NCBI GenBank assembly: GCA_944388965.1
Contig: CALXKL010000005.1
Coordinates: 62,001-126,000, forward strand
DNA from: an uncultured Spirochaetales bacterium
GTDB lineage: Bacteria > Spirochaetota > Spirochaetia > Sphaerochaetales > Sphaerochaetaceae
Direction of reading: 5' to 3'
Length of the DNA: 64,000 bases
Below, one piece after another: positions 42,296-56,050 of the stretch (within the stretch, counting starts at the first letter, position 1; each line of letters begins with the position of its first letter). The translations under genes were made by a program, and so were the position numbers. The notes below the pieces were generated by a model that was given only the letters and a program-made list of their open reading frames with translations, ran no database searches and was not told where the DNA came from.

Positions 42296-44959
42296 TCAGC
42301 TGCGCTTCTTTGCAATCGTCCTCTGGATGAGCTTCTGGATCTCGACTATCGGGATGATCAGGAAGGCCATGAGCAGGGCGATCGCGAACTCCATGAGCGA
42401 GATGTGCTCGAAGCTGAATGCATCCCTGAGGAAGGGGATGTAGAGCACGCAGCATGTCAGGACGAAGCTTCCAAGCATGGAGTAGAGAAGGTACTTGTTG
42501 TGTCCCTTGATGCGGAACAGCGACTTGTCCAGACTCCTCATGTTGAACGAATGGAACAGCTCGGCCATGGACAGTGTAAGGAAGGCCATGGTCATGCCGT
42601 CCGTGCTGTCTGCGATGTGGAAGGCTCCGTTCTCGATGTACTCTCCGATGAAGTAGCTGATGAGCGTTATGATGCTGACTGCGATACCCTGGACGAAGCA
42701 GTTGACTCCAAGTCCGCCGGCGAAGATTCCTTCGTCCTTCGGCCTTGGCTGCCTGTTCATGATGTCCTCTTCACCTTTCTCCATACCCAGTCCGATCGCG
42801 GGGAAGCAGTCGGTGATCAGGTTGATCCACAACAGATGCGACGGACGTAGAATCGTGAATCCCATCACGGAGGACACGAAGATCGAGATGACCTCCGCCA
42901 TGTTGGAGCCGAGCAGGAACTGGATGGCCTTGCGGATATTGTCGTAGATCTTCCTTCCCTCTGCGACCGCGGTTACGATCGTGGCGAAGTTGTCGTCGGC
43001 AAGGACCATGTCCGCGACGTTCTTCGTGACGTCCGTACCCGTGATGCCCATTCCGACGCCGATGTCCGCGTTCTTGATGGAGGGTGCGTCGTTGACACCG
43101 TCACCGGTCATTGCGGTGACGCGGCCCTTGCGCTTCCATGCCTGGACGATGCGCACCTTGTGCTCAGGCTGGACGCGGGCGTAGACGGAGTAATGCTCGA
43201 TCATCCTGTCGAGCTCCTCGTCGCTCATGCCGTCCAGCGTGCTTCCGGTAGTTGCCTCGTCCGCGCTGTGGATGATGCCGAGGTCCTTCGCGATCGCGAC
43301 GGCGGTGTCCTTGTGGTCGCCCGTGATCATGACGACGTGGATTCCCGCGCTCTTGCATTCCTCGACGGCGACCTTGACCTCGGGACGGATCGGGTCGATC
43401 ATGCCGACCAGACCGATGAAGGTGAGGTTGTCCTCGATGTACTTGGCATCATAGTTGACGGGTTCGACCTCCCAGTCACGATAGGATGCGGCGAGGACGC
43501 GCAGGGCCCTGTCCGCGAATTCCTTGTTCTTCGCGAGGATCTCCTCCCTGTCCTTGTCGGTGATCGGCTGGACCTTTCCGTCACGGAGGATGGATGTGCA
43601 CTTCTTCAGGATTTCGTCCGGAGCACCCTTTGTGTACTGGACGAAGTCCTCGCCACCGTCGTCGACGTGGACCGTGGACATCATCTTCCTGGAGGAGTCG
43701 AACGGCGCTTCGCCGACTCTCCTGTAGGTGGAGGCCTCCAGGTCGTTCTTGTTGATGCCAAGCTTGTAGGCGTAGTTGACGAGAGCGCATTCGGTCGGCT
43801 CGCCGATGGCGTTGCCGTTCTCGTCCAGCCTGCTGTCGCAGCACAGGCTCATGGCACGGGCAAGCAGCGTCTCGTCGTCCGACCAGCTGTCGACGACCGT
43901 CATCCTGTTCTGGGTGAGTGTTCCGGTCTTGTCCGAGCAGATGACCTGCGTGCATCCGAGAGTCTCGACCGCCGTGAGCTTCCTGATGATGGCGTTGTTT
44001 CTGCTCATCTTGGTCACGCCGATCGACAGCACTATCGTGACGACGGCGGCAAGTCCTTCGGGTATGGCCGCGACGGCGAGGCTGATGGCGACCATGAACG
44101 TGTCAAGCGTGCCGGCGAAGGTGACCGCACCCTCGGTGACGTACATTCTTATCAGGTCGATTGCGAAAATGACGACACAGATGCCGAGGACGAGGTAGGT
44201 GAGGATCTTGGAAAGCTGGTTGAGCTTGATCTGCAGCGGAGTGAGCTCCTCCTGGGCCTCGCTGATTGCGGTGGCGATCTTGCCCATCTCGGTGTCCATG
44301 CCGGTTGCCGTGATGACGGCCCTGCCTCTGCCGTAGACGACCGTTGAGCCCATGTAGACCATGTTCTTCCTGTCGCCCAGAGGCACGTCCTGGTCATCGG
44401 CCGCATAGAGTTTCTCGATCTGCTTGTCGACAGGAACGGACTCTCCTGTGAGCGCCGCCTCCTCGATCTTCATCGAAGCGCATTCGATGATCCTTCCGTC
44501 CGCGGGGACCGCATCTCCGGCCTCGAGGACGACGATGTCGCCGACGACGAGCTCCTCGGAGTGCACAGTGACCTGTCTGCCGTCCCTGATGACCTTGCTT
44601 GTCGCCGCGCTCATCTGCTGCAGGGCTTCGATGGCCTTTTCCGCCTTGCTCTCCTGCAGGACTCCGAGAATCGCGTTGAGAAGCACGACGACGAGGATGA
44701 TGATTGCATCGGTGAACTCGACTTCGCCCGCCGCAAGACTGGTGACGACGGAGAGCACCGCCGCGATCATGAGGATGATCAGCATCGGCTCCTTGAGTTC
44801 GTCGAAGAACTTCTTGATCAGCGAGTCCTTCTTCGCCTCGGCAAGCTTGTTCCTGCCGTCACGTTCGAGCCGTGATGCAGCCTCGGTGGATGCAAGTCCC
44901 TCTTCGCCGGTCTTCCGGCTTCTGAGGACCTCCTCCACCGTCATGAGGTAGTCTTTCAT
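42296..44959 (-). CDS. calcium-transporting P-type ATPase (P2 type)
   Basis: The 887-aa ion pump exports Ca2+ (or Mn2+) at the expense of ATP. It has the cation-ATPase N-domain, TGES in EEAALTGESVPVDK, the helix-4 motif AAIPEGLAAVVTIVLSIG and the phosphorylated D343 in CSDKTGTLT. The hinge reads MTGDGVNDAPSIKNADIGVGMG. PEGL in helix 4 and the ten membrane helices place it with SERCA/PMR1-like pumps. ATG 44959 is preceded by GGAGG 12 nt upstream. It is a single gene with its own promoter and terminator. Confidence 0.95.
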   Translation of the reverse strand: MKDYLMTVEEVLRSRKTGEEGLASTEAASRLERDGRNKLAEAKKDSLIKKFFDELKEPMLIILMIAAVLSVVTSLAAGEVEFTDAIIILVVVLLNAILGVLQESKAEKAIEALQQMSAATSKVIRDGRQVTVHSEELVVGDIVVLEAGDAVPADGRIIECASMKIEEAALTGESVPVDKQIEKLYAADDQDVPLGDRKNMVYMGSTVVYGRGRAVITATGMDTEMGKIATAISEAQEELTPLQIKLNQLSKILTYLVLGICVVIFAIDLIRMYVTEGAVTFAGTLDTFMVAISLAVAAIPEGLAAVVTIVLSIGVTKMSRNNAIIRKLTAVETLGCTQVICSDKTGTLTQNRMTVVDSWSDDETLLARAMSLCCDSRLDENGNAIGEPTECALVNYAYKLGINKNDLEASTYRRVGEAPFDSSRKMMSTVHVDDGGEDFVQYTKGAPDEILKKCTSILRDGKVQPITDKDREEILAKNKEFADRALRVLAASYRDWEVEPVNYDAKYIEDNLTFIGLVGMIDPIRPEVKVAVEECKSAGIHVVMITGDHKDTAVAIAKDLGIIHSADEATTGSTLDGMSDEELDRMIEHYSVYARVQPEHKVRIVQAWKRKGRVTAMTGDGVNDAPSIKNADIGVGMGITGTDVTKNVADMVLADDNFATIVTAVAEGRKIYDNIRKAIQFLLGSNMAEVISIFVSSVMGFTILRPSHLLWINLITDCFPAIGLGMEKGEEDIMNRQPRPKDEGIFAGGLGVNCFVQGIAVSIITLISYFIGEYIENGAFHIADSTDGMTMAFLTLSMAELFHSFNMRSLDKSLFRIKGHNKYLLYSMLGSFVLTCCVLYIPFLRDAFSFEHISLMEFAIALLMAFLIIPIVEIQKLIQRTIAKKRS

Positions 44960-45203
44960 GATATGTATGAACCTCCAGTTGTCAAAAAAGAGCTTTCAGG
45001 TGACAGATTAGTACAAATGCGCATCGATGGAAAAGGATTATACGGACATAATGATAAAATCGTTCACGATATCTCAAAATCCGCAGACGCGATATGCGTC
45101 ACATGGATGTTCCTAGCCGTTGTACGGAAGTTCCGGATACGCACGGTCCAGGACGTCCTTACCATTTGCACAGTCCGTCCCGTTTCTTTAGAATTGAGCC
45201 GGA
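44960..45203. promoter_or_regulatory. divergent promoter region, Ca2+-ATPase and yhcH-like/ispG
   Basis: On the minus strand a perfect TATAAT (45042-45037) lies about 80 nt before the ATPase start; its -35 is poor. On the plus strand TTGCAC (45166-45171), 17 nt and TAGAAT (45189-45194) form a good promoter only 9 nt before ATG 45204. No gene is seen in the 244 nt. A T6/A6 tract lies near 44985. Confidence 0.55.
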
Positions 45204-45512
45204 ATGATAGTCGATAGGATTGAAAGGCTTTCCCTGTATGTGGATCTGGTCCCCTCGATAGCCCGTCTGGAGGAGCTTGTGTATTCGTATGCACCCCGGA
45301 TGGACGGCTTCGACGTGAATGCCACACTGTGCACTCTGTTCATCCCGCAGGGATGCAGGGCGCGCGTGGCCACGGGATGGAGGGAGGCTGCGGCCTCCAG
45401 GGATGTAACAGGTGCAGTCGAGATAGGAGATGGGGACTTCGCCCTGTTCCTTCCCGGCGAACGCTACATAGTCAAGTGCGACGGCAGATGCCGGAAATAC
45501 ACTCTGGAGTAA
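45204..45512 (+). CDS. short YhcH/YjgK-like protein
   Basis: The 102-aa protein begins MIVDRIERLSLYVDLVPSI, very like the start of the YhcH/TabA/YiaL cupin family. It ends GDGDFALFLPGERYIVKCDG, like that family's last strands. The family usually has about 150 aa, and the central part with the metal-binding Glu/His residues is missing here, so it is either a minimal member or inactive. There is no ribosome site before ATG 45204 and the -10 ends 9 nt upstream, so it may be leaderless. ispG follows after 5 nt. Confidence 0.55.
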   Translation: MIVDRIERLSLYVDLVPSIARLEELVYSYAPRMDGFDVNATLCTLFIPQGCRARVATGWREAAASRDVTGAVEIGDGDFALFLPGERYIVKCDGRCRKYTLE

Positions 45513-45517
45513 CTGGG

Positions 45518-46558
45518 ATGTTCAGCAGAAGGACGGCAAGAATAGGCGGACTCGTGATCGGAGGGGACAACCCGGTCGCGGTCCAGACGATGTACGACAG
45601 CCAGATCGCCGATTGCGACGTGGAGCAGGTCCTCCATCGCATGAGGCTTCTCAAGGCGATGGGATGCGACCTGATCCGCTTCTCATATGTCTCGTCACGG
45701 GACAGGGACAGTTTCGAGCGGATATGCCGCGCCAGGATCATGCCTGTGGTGGCCGACATACACTTCGACCACCGCATGGCCCTCGAGGCCATCGAGGCGG
45801 GTGCTGACAAGGTGCGCATCAATCCCGGAAACATAGGGGCCAGATGGAAGACCGAGGAGGTCGTCAGGTGCGCATCGGACCATGGGATCGCAATCCGCAT
45901 CGGACTCAATTCGGGCTCTCTTCCGAGAGGATATGAAGGGGAGAGGAAGGAGGACATCATGGTCTCCTCGGCCCTTGAGTACCTCTCCTGGTTCGAGGGA
46001 TGGGGATTCGACAACACCGTCGTGTCCCTGAAGAGCTCCGACATCGAGACGACAATCCTGGCCAACGAGAAGCTCGCCAGCCAGTGCGATGTTCCGATAC
46101 ATCTTGGTGTCACCGAGGCCGGAGGCGTCGTCTCGTCCAGCATCCGCAGCACATATGCCTTCTCGCGCCTCTTCGACAGGCACATCGGCGACACGATGCG
46201 CGTGTCCATCACCGGAAGCATCGAGGACGAGGTCCATGCCGGAGTCGAGATCCTGCGTGCAATGGGCATGAGGAAGGGCGGAGTGCGCATCGTCTCATGT
46301 CCCCGCTGCGGACGCCACAGCTTCGACTCCCAGGGCTTCCTTTCCAGGGTCGAGAACCGTCTGCTTGCCGTGGACAAGGACATCACCGTCGCAATCATGG
46401 GCTGCCAGGTCAACGGACCGGGCGAGGCGAAGAACGCCGATGTCGCCATAACCGGAATCGGCAACAAGGTCTTCCTGTACTACCAGGGAGAGCTCTACAA
46501 GGACGTCGACGAGGCGGATGGCGAGGAGGAGCTCTTCGCCCTGATAGACAGGCTCTGA
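45518..46558 (+). CDS. ispG: 4-hydroxy-3-methylbut-2-enyl-diphosphate synthase
   Basis: The 346-aa [4Fe-4S] enzyme of the MEP isoprenoid pathway makes HMBPP from MEcPP. The N-terminal barrel includes [23 protein letters not shown] and VRINPGNIG. The C-terminal domain has the cluster cysteines in SCPRCGR and [10 protein letters not shown]. The two-domain bacterial form has no insertion. ATG 45518 is used with GGAG 9-10 nt upstream; longer frames in phase lie inside the preceding gene. uvrA follows after 5 nt. Confidence 0.95.
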   Translation: MFSRRTARIGGLVIGGDNPVAVQTMYDSQIADCDVEQVLHRMRLLKAMGCDLIRFSYVSSRDRDSFERICRARIMPVVADIHFDHRMALEAIEAGADKVRINPGNIGARWKTEEVVRCASDHGIAIRIGLNSGSLPRGYEGERKEDIMVSSALEYLSWFEGWGFDNTVVSLKSSDIETTILANEKLASQCDVPIHLGVTEAGGVVSSSIRSTYAFSRLFDRHIGDTMRVSITGSIEDEVHAGVEILRAMGMRKGGVRIVSCPRCGRHSFDSQGFLSRVENRLLAVDKDITVAIMGCQVNGPGEAKNADVAITGIGNKVFLYYQGELYKDVDEADGEEELFALIDRL

Positions 46559-46563
46559 CGGCG

Positions 46564-49385
<2,822 letters not shown>

Positions 49386-49389
<4 letters not shown>

Positions 49390-52300
49390 GGAGATTGGCC
49401 GCTGTGACGATCATTGTCTTCACCTGCCTTTGTGCATCCTTTGCGCAGGGCGAGGCGGCCTATTTCATCAGGAACGCGGATGACGAGACGATACTCTCCA
49501 TGGCCGAGGTCCGTGGACTCGATACGGGACTGTCCATCCAGCGTCTTCGCAGCATGCTTCTCGAGAGCGTGGAGGAGGGCGGGATCGACTCGCAGATCGT
49601 CCAGGAAGAGTCGTCGTATTCCCTCGAGATAGTCCACGCCGACGGCATGGACGTGACGGACGGCGGACTTGTCATGCTCTCCGGCGACGTCGAGGTCGCC
49701 TTCACGAGCCAGGAGGACGGGACCCGGCGCCGGCTCATGGCAGAGAGGATGCTGCTCGACCCACAGGCCGGAAGACTCAGCGCATACGGCGGCGTGACGT
49801 ACGAGGACGGCGAGGAGGAGGGTGGCATGGGCACCATCAGCGCCGACATCGTGACGTATCTGTATGAATCCGGCGATCTCATGGTATCCGGTGGCACGAC
49901 CACGACCGAGAGGAAGAACAACGAGGACGAGGAGGTCACCTTCTACACCACCGGGAATCTGCTGAATTACCGCAGTCAGGACCAGGGAATGTTCTTCTCC
50001 CACGGTTACCTGACCTCGAACCCCGATACGGCGTATTCTTCGATAACGGCTGAAAACCTCGCACTGCTAGAGGGAGGCGACATGTTCATGACCAATGCCT
50101 ACCTCTCCATAGGAAGGGTTCCGCTGCTCTATCTGCCGGCCTTCTTCTATCCCGGCAGCAGACTCGTCATGAACCCCGCCTTCGGCTTCCGCTCGGACAG
50201 GGGCATGTTCGTGTCGACCACGACCGAGGTGTTCGGAACCTATCCTGGATTCTCCGAAGCGGAGGAGAGCTCCTTCGCCTCCATATTGAGAAGCGGCTCG
50301 GACAGCCCGATGGTGTCCAACGGCCTCTACTATGAAGAAGGGGAGAGCGAGAGCGCGTTCGCCCGCTGGGCGATGGAGAGCGAGAGCTACCTGGCCCTGC
50401 TGGCGGACGTATACCAGTATTCGGGGATGCTCGTCGGATTCGACACGCTGGTAAAGCCCGTCGACATGCTCTCAATCGGATCGAACACCGCCTTCATCCT
50501 GTCTCCCGACGTTCCATATTACGACAGGAACCTGCGCTACTATTCCATCAACGAGGCAAGTCTTTCCTCATCCTTCGGGACAATCGACTTCTCCCTTCCA
50601 CTGTACTCCGACCCGTATGTACTCAGATCCTATGGAAACAGGCTCACCAGCTTCTCCATAGATTCGGTCTTCGGAGCCCATCAGACATTCCCGAGCACGT
50701 ATTCCACGACGATGACGAGCTATGATGCGCTTCTTTCCGGATCCCTGCGCCTTCCTTCGAAGTACACAGGAGACCTCATCGGTTCGCTGCGTCTTTCGTC
50801 GATCAGGGCGAACGCGTCCTTCGACTGGGATGCGGACGAGATGGAGTACATCATAAGCGACATAACGCTTCCATCGTTCACCTTCACGATGTCAGGTCAT
50901 CTGTTCCGATTCGAGCATGAGAAGGACGAGAGGACGGAAAATGAGGCCGGACGACCCGATGTCGGCGACATGTTCATCCTCTCCGATCCTCTGCTCTACG
51001 ACATGTATGTCCTCGAGCCGAGGCGTAGCGCGCTCTCGTCGAGCGACGAGTGGGGGATATCCCTTTCATACAGCATCACCGAACGCTTCAGGAACGACTT
51101 CGAGATCGACCAGAGCGGCGAGGAATGGAGGAGCGAGGACCAGGAACTCAGTTCCGACTCATCGCTTAGACTGGATCTGGAAGGGCTCATGGGCAGGTGG
51201 TTCTCGTTCACGCAGTCCCTGACGCCGTCTTACAGATACGACTACGACCAGAGCGCCGACGAGGAGAGGGAGAGCCGATTCTCGCTGCTTTCCACCACGA
51301 AGGCCTCGATCCCCGTCGCGGGAATCGAATACGAGTTCAGCACCTATCTGTACAGATGGCAGGAGGAGAAGACTCTGGATTCCCATGAGAAGGACGAGAT
51401 CCATTACAGGTTCGACCGCGACAACGTGCGCACCCACAGCCTCTCGTTCTCAAAAAGCTTCGGCGACATCGACGGCTACGGCCGCCTGACCCCGTCCCTG
51501 AAGTACACGCTTCCTCCACTTGCCGGATCGCTGGAGCCCCGTCTGGGCTACAGGGTCGGACCTCTGACCACGTCGTTCAGCTGGAGATTCCTGGAAGACG
51601 AAAAAGACGGAGGCTATGAGAGCGAGGACGTGAGATTCTCCCTCGCCCTGGCATTCGACAATCTGACCTTCAGCTTCAGCGGGCTCTACGAGAGCGCCGA
51701 CAGGGAAGGCGGGAGGTTCATCGATCCGTTCAGCTTCGATGCGTCGCTGTCTCTGAGGACAGCCGACAGGAGGTTCTCATATACACAGTATCTTGAATGG
51801 GATGCGTTGGACGGCGGCAGGCGTGACGTGGTCGAAAGCCTCAGGAGCGTGCTCTCGATCCCGTATGTCGACTTCACGCTGAACTTCACGACTCTGGAGG
51901 ACAGGCTGGAGGCCGACTATTTCGAGCTGAGGGTGGACGTAGATGACGTCGACCTCTATGCCTGGCACAACCGAATCCATGTGGGGCTGCTTCTCGACGG
52001 AAGGCTGCGCTACGACTTTCTCAATCCATATTCCTCTTCCCTCAGCCTGAAGGCCGGCCTTACGTTCTCGATCGCCGAGTTCCTGGACCTCTCGCTTGCA
52101 TTGACAACGACCAACAATGGTTTCTATCGTTATCTGGACGACGAGGGGACGTTCTCCTTCCCGCTGATGTGGGAGGACCTGCTCAGGTCCTTCGACTTCT
52201 TCGGCGAGGGCAGGTCCTCGACCCAGTTCAACATGGAGGCCTTCGACATAGAACTTGTCCACTACATGGGCGACTGGGATCTCCATCTGAGGTACACGGC

Positions 52301-52451
52301 TTCTCTGGAGAGCATCGGAAGGGACTACCGCTGGGTGCCGACCTTCGCGGTCTATCTGAGATGGAACACGATCCCCGATCTCAAGGTCGACCGTACGTGG
52401 TCGAGTTCCGACGGTACATGGAGACAGTCGGACAGCCTCTATTCGGATTAG
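49386..52451 (+). CDS. lptD: LptD/OstA-like outer-membrane protein
   Basis: The 1021-aa protein has a signal peptide (MRRLAAVTIIVFTCLCASFA). An N-terminal OstA-like domain (about 75-200, GLVMLSGDVEVAFTSQEDG and GRLSAYGGVTYEDGEEE) is followed by a long beta-barrel rich in alternating hydrophobic/polar strands ending in an aromatic-polar stretch. LptD inserts lipopolysaccharide in diderm bacteria; spirochaetes carry divergent copies that may handle other glycolipids. It is co-translated with uvrA (ATGA), and phoH starts 15 nt after it. Confidence 0.82.
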
Positions 52452-52466
52452 AGGCGAAGGAGCAGC

Positions 52467-53402
52467 ATGACGGTATTCTTCAACGACGGAGACGAAATGG
52501 CGAAGGTCCTCGGGATAAACGATGCAAACGTGCCGTATCTCGAGTTCCTGCTCTCCAGCACACTGACCACCCGCGGCAACCAGCTGACAATCGAGGGCGG
52601 GGATGAGCGTATCAAGGATTTCTTCTCACATCTTGCTCGGCTCGCATCGACGCGGCAGGAGCCTTTCGCCGAGAACGAGCTCTACATGGAGTGGTGCTCG
52701 CTGAAGGACGGACAGGGGGACCCCGTCCACCAGTACGATCTGGTCGTGGCATCCCGTTCCGTCTGGCCCAAGAGCCGCAGACAGAAGGAGTATGTGGCCG
52801 CCCTTTTCGAAAAGCAGGTCGTATTCGCCACAGGGCCTGCCGGTACGGGGAAGACCTTCCTCGCGATCGCCTATGCCCTGTCGCAGGTGCTTTCCGGAAG
52901 GAGCCAGAAGCTCGTGCTCACAAGACCTGTCGTCGAGGCCGGAGAGAGCCTGGGCTTCCTGCCCGGCGACCTGTCGCAGAAGCTCAATCCATACCTCAGA
53001 CCTCTGTATGATGCCATGGAGTACTTCATTCCACCGGCCCAGATACGGAGAATGGAGGAGGCCGGACAGATAGAGATCAGTCCGCTGGCCTATATGAGGG
53101 GGCGCTCGCTGAACAGGAGCATAGTCCTCCTGGACGAGGCTCAGAACACGACCAGGGGCCAGATGAAGATGTTCCTCACAAGACTCGGAGAGGACAGCAA
53201 GGCGGTCATAACGGGTGACCTGACGCAGATAGATCTTCCCAAGCGGACCCAGAGCGGTCTCGTGCATGCCCTCGGCATCCTCCATGACATCGAGGGGCTT
53301 GCTGTGGTACAATTCAGGTCGGCCGACATCATAAGGTCACGTCTTGTGAAAGCGATAATCGACTGCTACCAGGACGAGGAGGAGAGGGACTGGAATGATT
53401 AG
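52467..53402 (+). CDS. phoH: PhoH-family ATPase
   Basis: The 311-aa P-loop ATPase has Walker A GPAGTGKT (from residue 123), LTRPVVEAGESLGFLPGDL, Walker B VLLDEAQNTT and TGDLTQIDLP, the full PhoH/YbeZ pattern. YbeZ works with the YbeY RNase in rRNA maturation and RNA quality control, and ybeY lies two genes downstream. The start is preceded by AAGGAG. The stop overlaps pgpH by 8 nt. Confidence 0.95.
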   Translation: MTVFFNDGDEMAKVLGINDANVPYLEFLLSSTLTTRGNQLTIEGGDERIKDFFSHLARLASTRQEPFAENELYMEWCSLKDGQGDPVHQYDLVVASRSVWPKSRRQKEYVAALFEKQVVFATGPAGTGKTFLAIAYALSQVLSGRSQKLVLTRPVVEAGESLGFLPGDLSQKLNPYLRPLYDAMEYFIPPAQIRRMEEAGQIEISPLAYMRGRSLNRSIVLLDEAQNTTRGQMKMFLTRLGEDSKAVITGDLTQIDLPKRTQSGLVHALGILHDIEGLAVVQFRSADIIRSRLVKAIIDCYQDEEERDWND

Positions 53403-55596
53403 CACGAGCCCGTTGATCACCAGCGGAAGCGGGAAGTACCCGGTGAGGACCGTGTTGCTCCTCGTCGTCCTCTTCCTCATCAACGTCGGCCTGGGGCTTG
53501 TCATACCCATCCTGAGCATGTCGAACTCCCTGATCACCGTCGAGCTGCTGTACGACTATCAGCCGGGGATGCTGTCCAACGAGGATGTGATCGCCCCGTA
53601 CGACATCTCCTTCGAGGACGAGATCGCGACGCGCCAGCTGAAGGAACGCAATGCACACGACGTCCTTCCCCGTTTCGTCTATTCGATGGCCGAATCGATG
53701 AGGATCAGCTCCCGTCTTGATTCCCTCGTTTCGGCGCTCGGGTCAGGAGACGACATGCTTGCCGACTTCGGATTCGACACGGAGCTTTCCTCACGGTGGA
53801 ACGCTCTTGATGACGAGGAGCAGGTGAAGGTCCGTCTCCTGCTCTCCGATGCCGTGCGCCATTTCCTCTACGTCGGCGTGTTCGACTCGGACGAGCTGGC
53901 ACAGGTCGCCCAGGAGGGCTACGAGACGGTATCGGCCTCTCTTCCCGCGACATACGACTACAGGATGAAGGACACTGTGCTCGACATCGATGATGCTGTC
54001 TCGAAGGCGTTCCTCTCCGACAGGCTGATCGGGTTCCTGCAGGGCTATGACGTCGCCCTCACCGCAGATGCCTTCTCCGTCCTGTATGCGCTTGTCGACA
54101 TGATCGTGGAGGCCAATGTCCACTACGACGCACTTGCGACGCAGGAGCTCAGACAGGAGGCCATGGATTCGACTCCCGTCGTGATGGCACAGATACATGA
54201 AGGCGACTATATCCTGCGCTACGACACGATAGTCACGGAGCAGGCGCTTCAGACGATTGCGAAGATCAACGGCATCACCGTAGACGTCTCGTTCATGCAG
54301 ATGGTCGGCCGCTTCATGTTCCTGTCCGTGATCCTCTACGTCGCGCTGTATTTCATCCGCTCGTTCATCGAGCGCAAGTACAGGGTCCTGGTCTATACGT
54401 TCATCTTCATGATCACGATGGCCCTGATGCTGGTCCTCAGCTATCTGTCAACATTCTTCTTCAGACATATGGAGGGAGCCGTCGACCAGGTTCTGCCTTT
54501 CCTCTTCCTTCCTCTGCTGATGTGCCAGCTGACGAACCGCAAGAGGGTTGGATTCCTGTGCGGAGCGGTCTATGCCTGCTTCATACTCTTCTTCCCGACC
54601 ACCGATCTGATCACGTTCTTCTATCTGATCTTCAGCATAGAGATATCGCTGCTGATGATGCGCTTCTCTGTCGCCAGACTGGACATGATCTACCAGGGCT
54701 TCTACACGGCGCTTGCCAACATCTTCATCGCGCTTGCCTTCCACTTCATCGCGGACAAGCCCCTGATATACCTGATCCAGGAGGTCTTCGCCATAGCGGT
54801 GAACGTCGCCATAACCTATATGGCCATATCCCTTCTGCTTCCGCTTCTTGAGCACTTCCTCAACATCCCGACCGTCTTCCGCCTCCATGAGCTCAGCAGC
54901 ACCGACAGCCCTGTGCTCGTCAGGCTCCGCAGCCAGGCCATCGGCACATACAACCACTCGATGAACGTCTCCGACATGGCATACAACGCCGCCAAGGAGA
55001 TCGGTGCCAACGCCGAGCTTGCGAAGGTCGGCGGTCTTTATCACGACATCGGCAAGGCCGACCATCCCGAATACTTCATCGAGAACCAGGCCGGAGGGCC
55101 GAATGTCCATGACGACATGAAGTACACGCTCTCTGCGGCGGTCATCAAGAGCCATGTCAAGCTGGGTGTGGAGAAGGGCAAGGAGGTCGGGCTTCCCCAG
55201 GAGGTCCTCGACATCATCGACCAGCATCATGGAAACGACATAATATCGTACTTCTACAACAAGGCCATGGAGGAGGCCAAGGCCTCACGCACCCCTGTCC
55301 AGGTCAATGAGGAGGACTTCCGCTACACCTCCGACATCCCACAGACCAAGGAGGCCGGTATCGTCATGCTCGCCGACTGCTTCGAGGCCGCATCCAGGAC
55401 GCTCAAGAAGCCGACAACTCTGCGCTATGAGAAGCTCTTCACTTCCATACTCGTGGGCAAGATGAACGGAAACCAGCTCGACGAGTGCATGCTCTCCATG
55501 GCCGAGATAGAGAAGATCAAGCGCGTGTTCGTACATCAGGCCTTCGGGCGTGACCATATGAGAATCCAGTATACGAAGGATGAGGACAATGCTTGA
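53395..55596 (+). CDS. pgpH: 7TM-HD cyclic di-AMP phosphodiesterase PgpH
   Basis: The 733-aa protein has an N-terminal membrane anchor, an extracytoplasmic 7TMR-HDED domain (about 50-300), seven membrane helices (about 300-490) and a cytoplasmic HD domain. The HD domain has H550-D551 in GGLYHDIGKADHPEYF and DQHHGNDIISYFY. It hydrolyses c-di-AMP. The order phoH - pgpH - ybeY is conserved in many Firmicutes and spirochaetes. GAGGAGAGGG precedes ATG 53395. Confidence 0.95.
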   Translation: MISTSPLITSGSGKYPVRTVLLLVVLFLINVGLGLVIPILSMSNSLITVELLYDYQPGMLSNEDVIAPYDISFEDEIATRQLKERNAHDVLPRFVYSMAESMRISSRLDSLVSALGSGDDMLADFGFDTELSSRWNALDDEEQVKVRLLLSDAVRHFLYVGVFDSDELAQVAQEGYETVSASLPATYDYRMKDTVLDIDDAVSKAFLSDRLIGFLQGYDVALTADAFSVLYALVDMIVEANVHYDALATQELRQEAMDSTPVVMAQIHEGDYILRYDTIVTEQALQTIAKINGITVDVSFMQMVGRFMFLSVILYVALYFIRSFIERKYRVLVYTFIFMITMALMLVLSYLSTFFFRHMEGAVDQVLPFLFLPLLMCQLTNRKRVGFLCGAVYACFILFFPTTDLITFFYLIFSIEISLLMMRFSVARLDMIYQGFYTALANIFIALAFHFIADKPLIYLIQEVFAIAVNVAITYMAISLLLPLLEHFLNIPTVFRLHELSSTDSPVLVRLRSQAIGTYNHSMNVSDMAYNAAKEIGANAELAKVGGLYHDIGKADHPEYFIENQAGGPNVHDDMKYTLSAAVIKSHVKLGVEKGKEVGLPQEVLDIIDQHHGNDIISYFYNKAMEEAKASRTPVQVNEEDFRYTSDIPQTKEAGIVMLADCFEAASRTLKKPTTLRYEKLFTSILVGKMNGNQLDECMLSMAEIEKIKRVFVHQAFGRDHMRIQYTKDEDNA

Positions 55597-56050
55597 ATAC
55601 GACGTCATCTATGAAGAGGACGGTTTTGAGGATAGGGCTCCCGAAAAGCTCGTAAGACGCGTCCTTGACACCATCTGCCCTGAAATACTGTGCGAAGGTA
55701 CGTTCTCGGTGAGCTTCGTATGTGAAGAGACCATCCACAGGGAGAACCTGGCCTACAGGGGGATAGACTCGGCGACCGACATCCTGACATTCGCGCTCGA
55801 CGACTGTCAGGAGGAGTTCGTGACGTGTGGCGACGATCCCAGGGAATGGGGCGACATCCTAATCTGTCTGGACAGGATGGAGGACAACGCCCGCGAATTC
55901 GGCGTCCCGGCGCGCGAAGAGCTCATGAGGCTCCTCATTCATGGAGTCCTGCACCTGAGTGGAATGGACCACCAGACCAACGACTTTGCATCGGAGCCCA
56001 TGCTGATCCGTCAGGAGACGCTTTTGCAAAGCATGGGAAATATGGTATAA
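55589..56050 (+). CDS. ybeY: endoribonuclease YbeY
   Basis: The 153-aa single-strand RNase takes part in 16S rRNA 3'-end maturation and ribosome quality control. Zinc ligands form H118-x3-H122-x5-H128 in HGVLHLSGMDH. NLAYRGIDSATDILTFAL and GDILIC are also typical. ATG 55589 was preferred to ATG 55580 because AAGGA/GAGG then lie at proper spacing; it overlaps pgpH by 8 nt. The promoter of the next gene is embedded in its last codons. Confidence 0.93.
   Translation: MLEYDVIYEEDGFEDRAPEKLVRRVLDTICPEILCEGTFSVSFVCEETIHRENLAYRGIDSATDILTFALDDCQEEFVTCGDDPREWGDILICLDRMEDNAREFGVPAREELMRLLIHGVLHLSGMDHQTNDFASEPMLIRQETLLQSMGNMV

Noticed and set aside
43160-44347. 395-codon plus-strand ORF opposite the Ca2+-ATPase
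   Set aside because: It is Asp/Val-rich, as expected of the antisense of a GC-biased gene, with no family match.
44963-45217. 84-codon plus-strand ORF in the divergent promoter region
   Set aside because: It runs through two promoters, has no ribosome site and lacks the window's codon bias.
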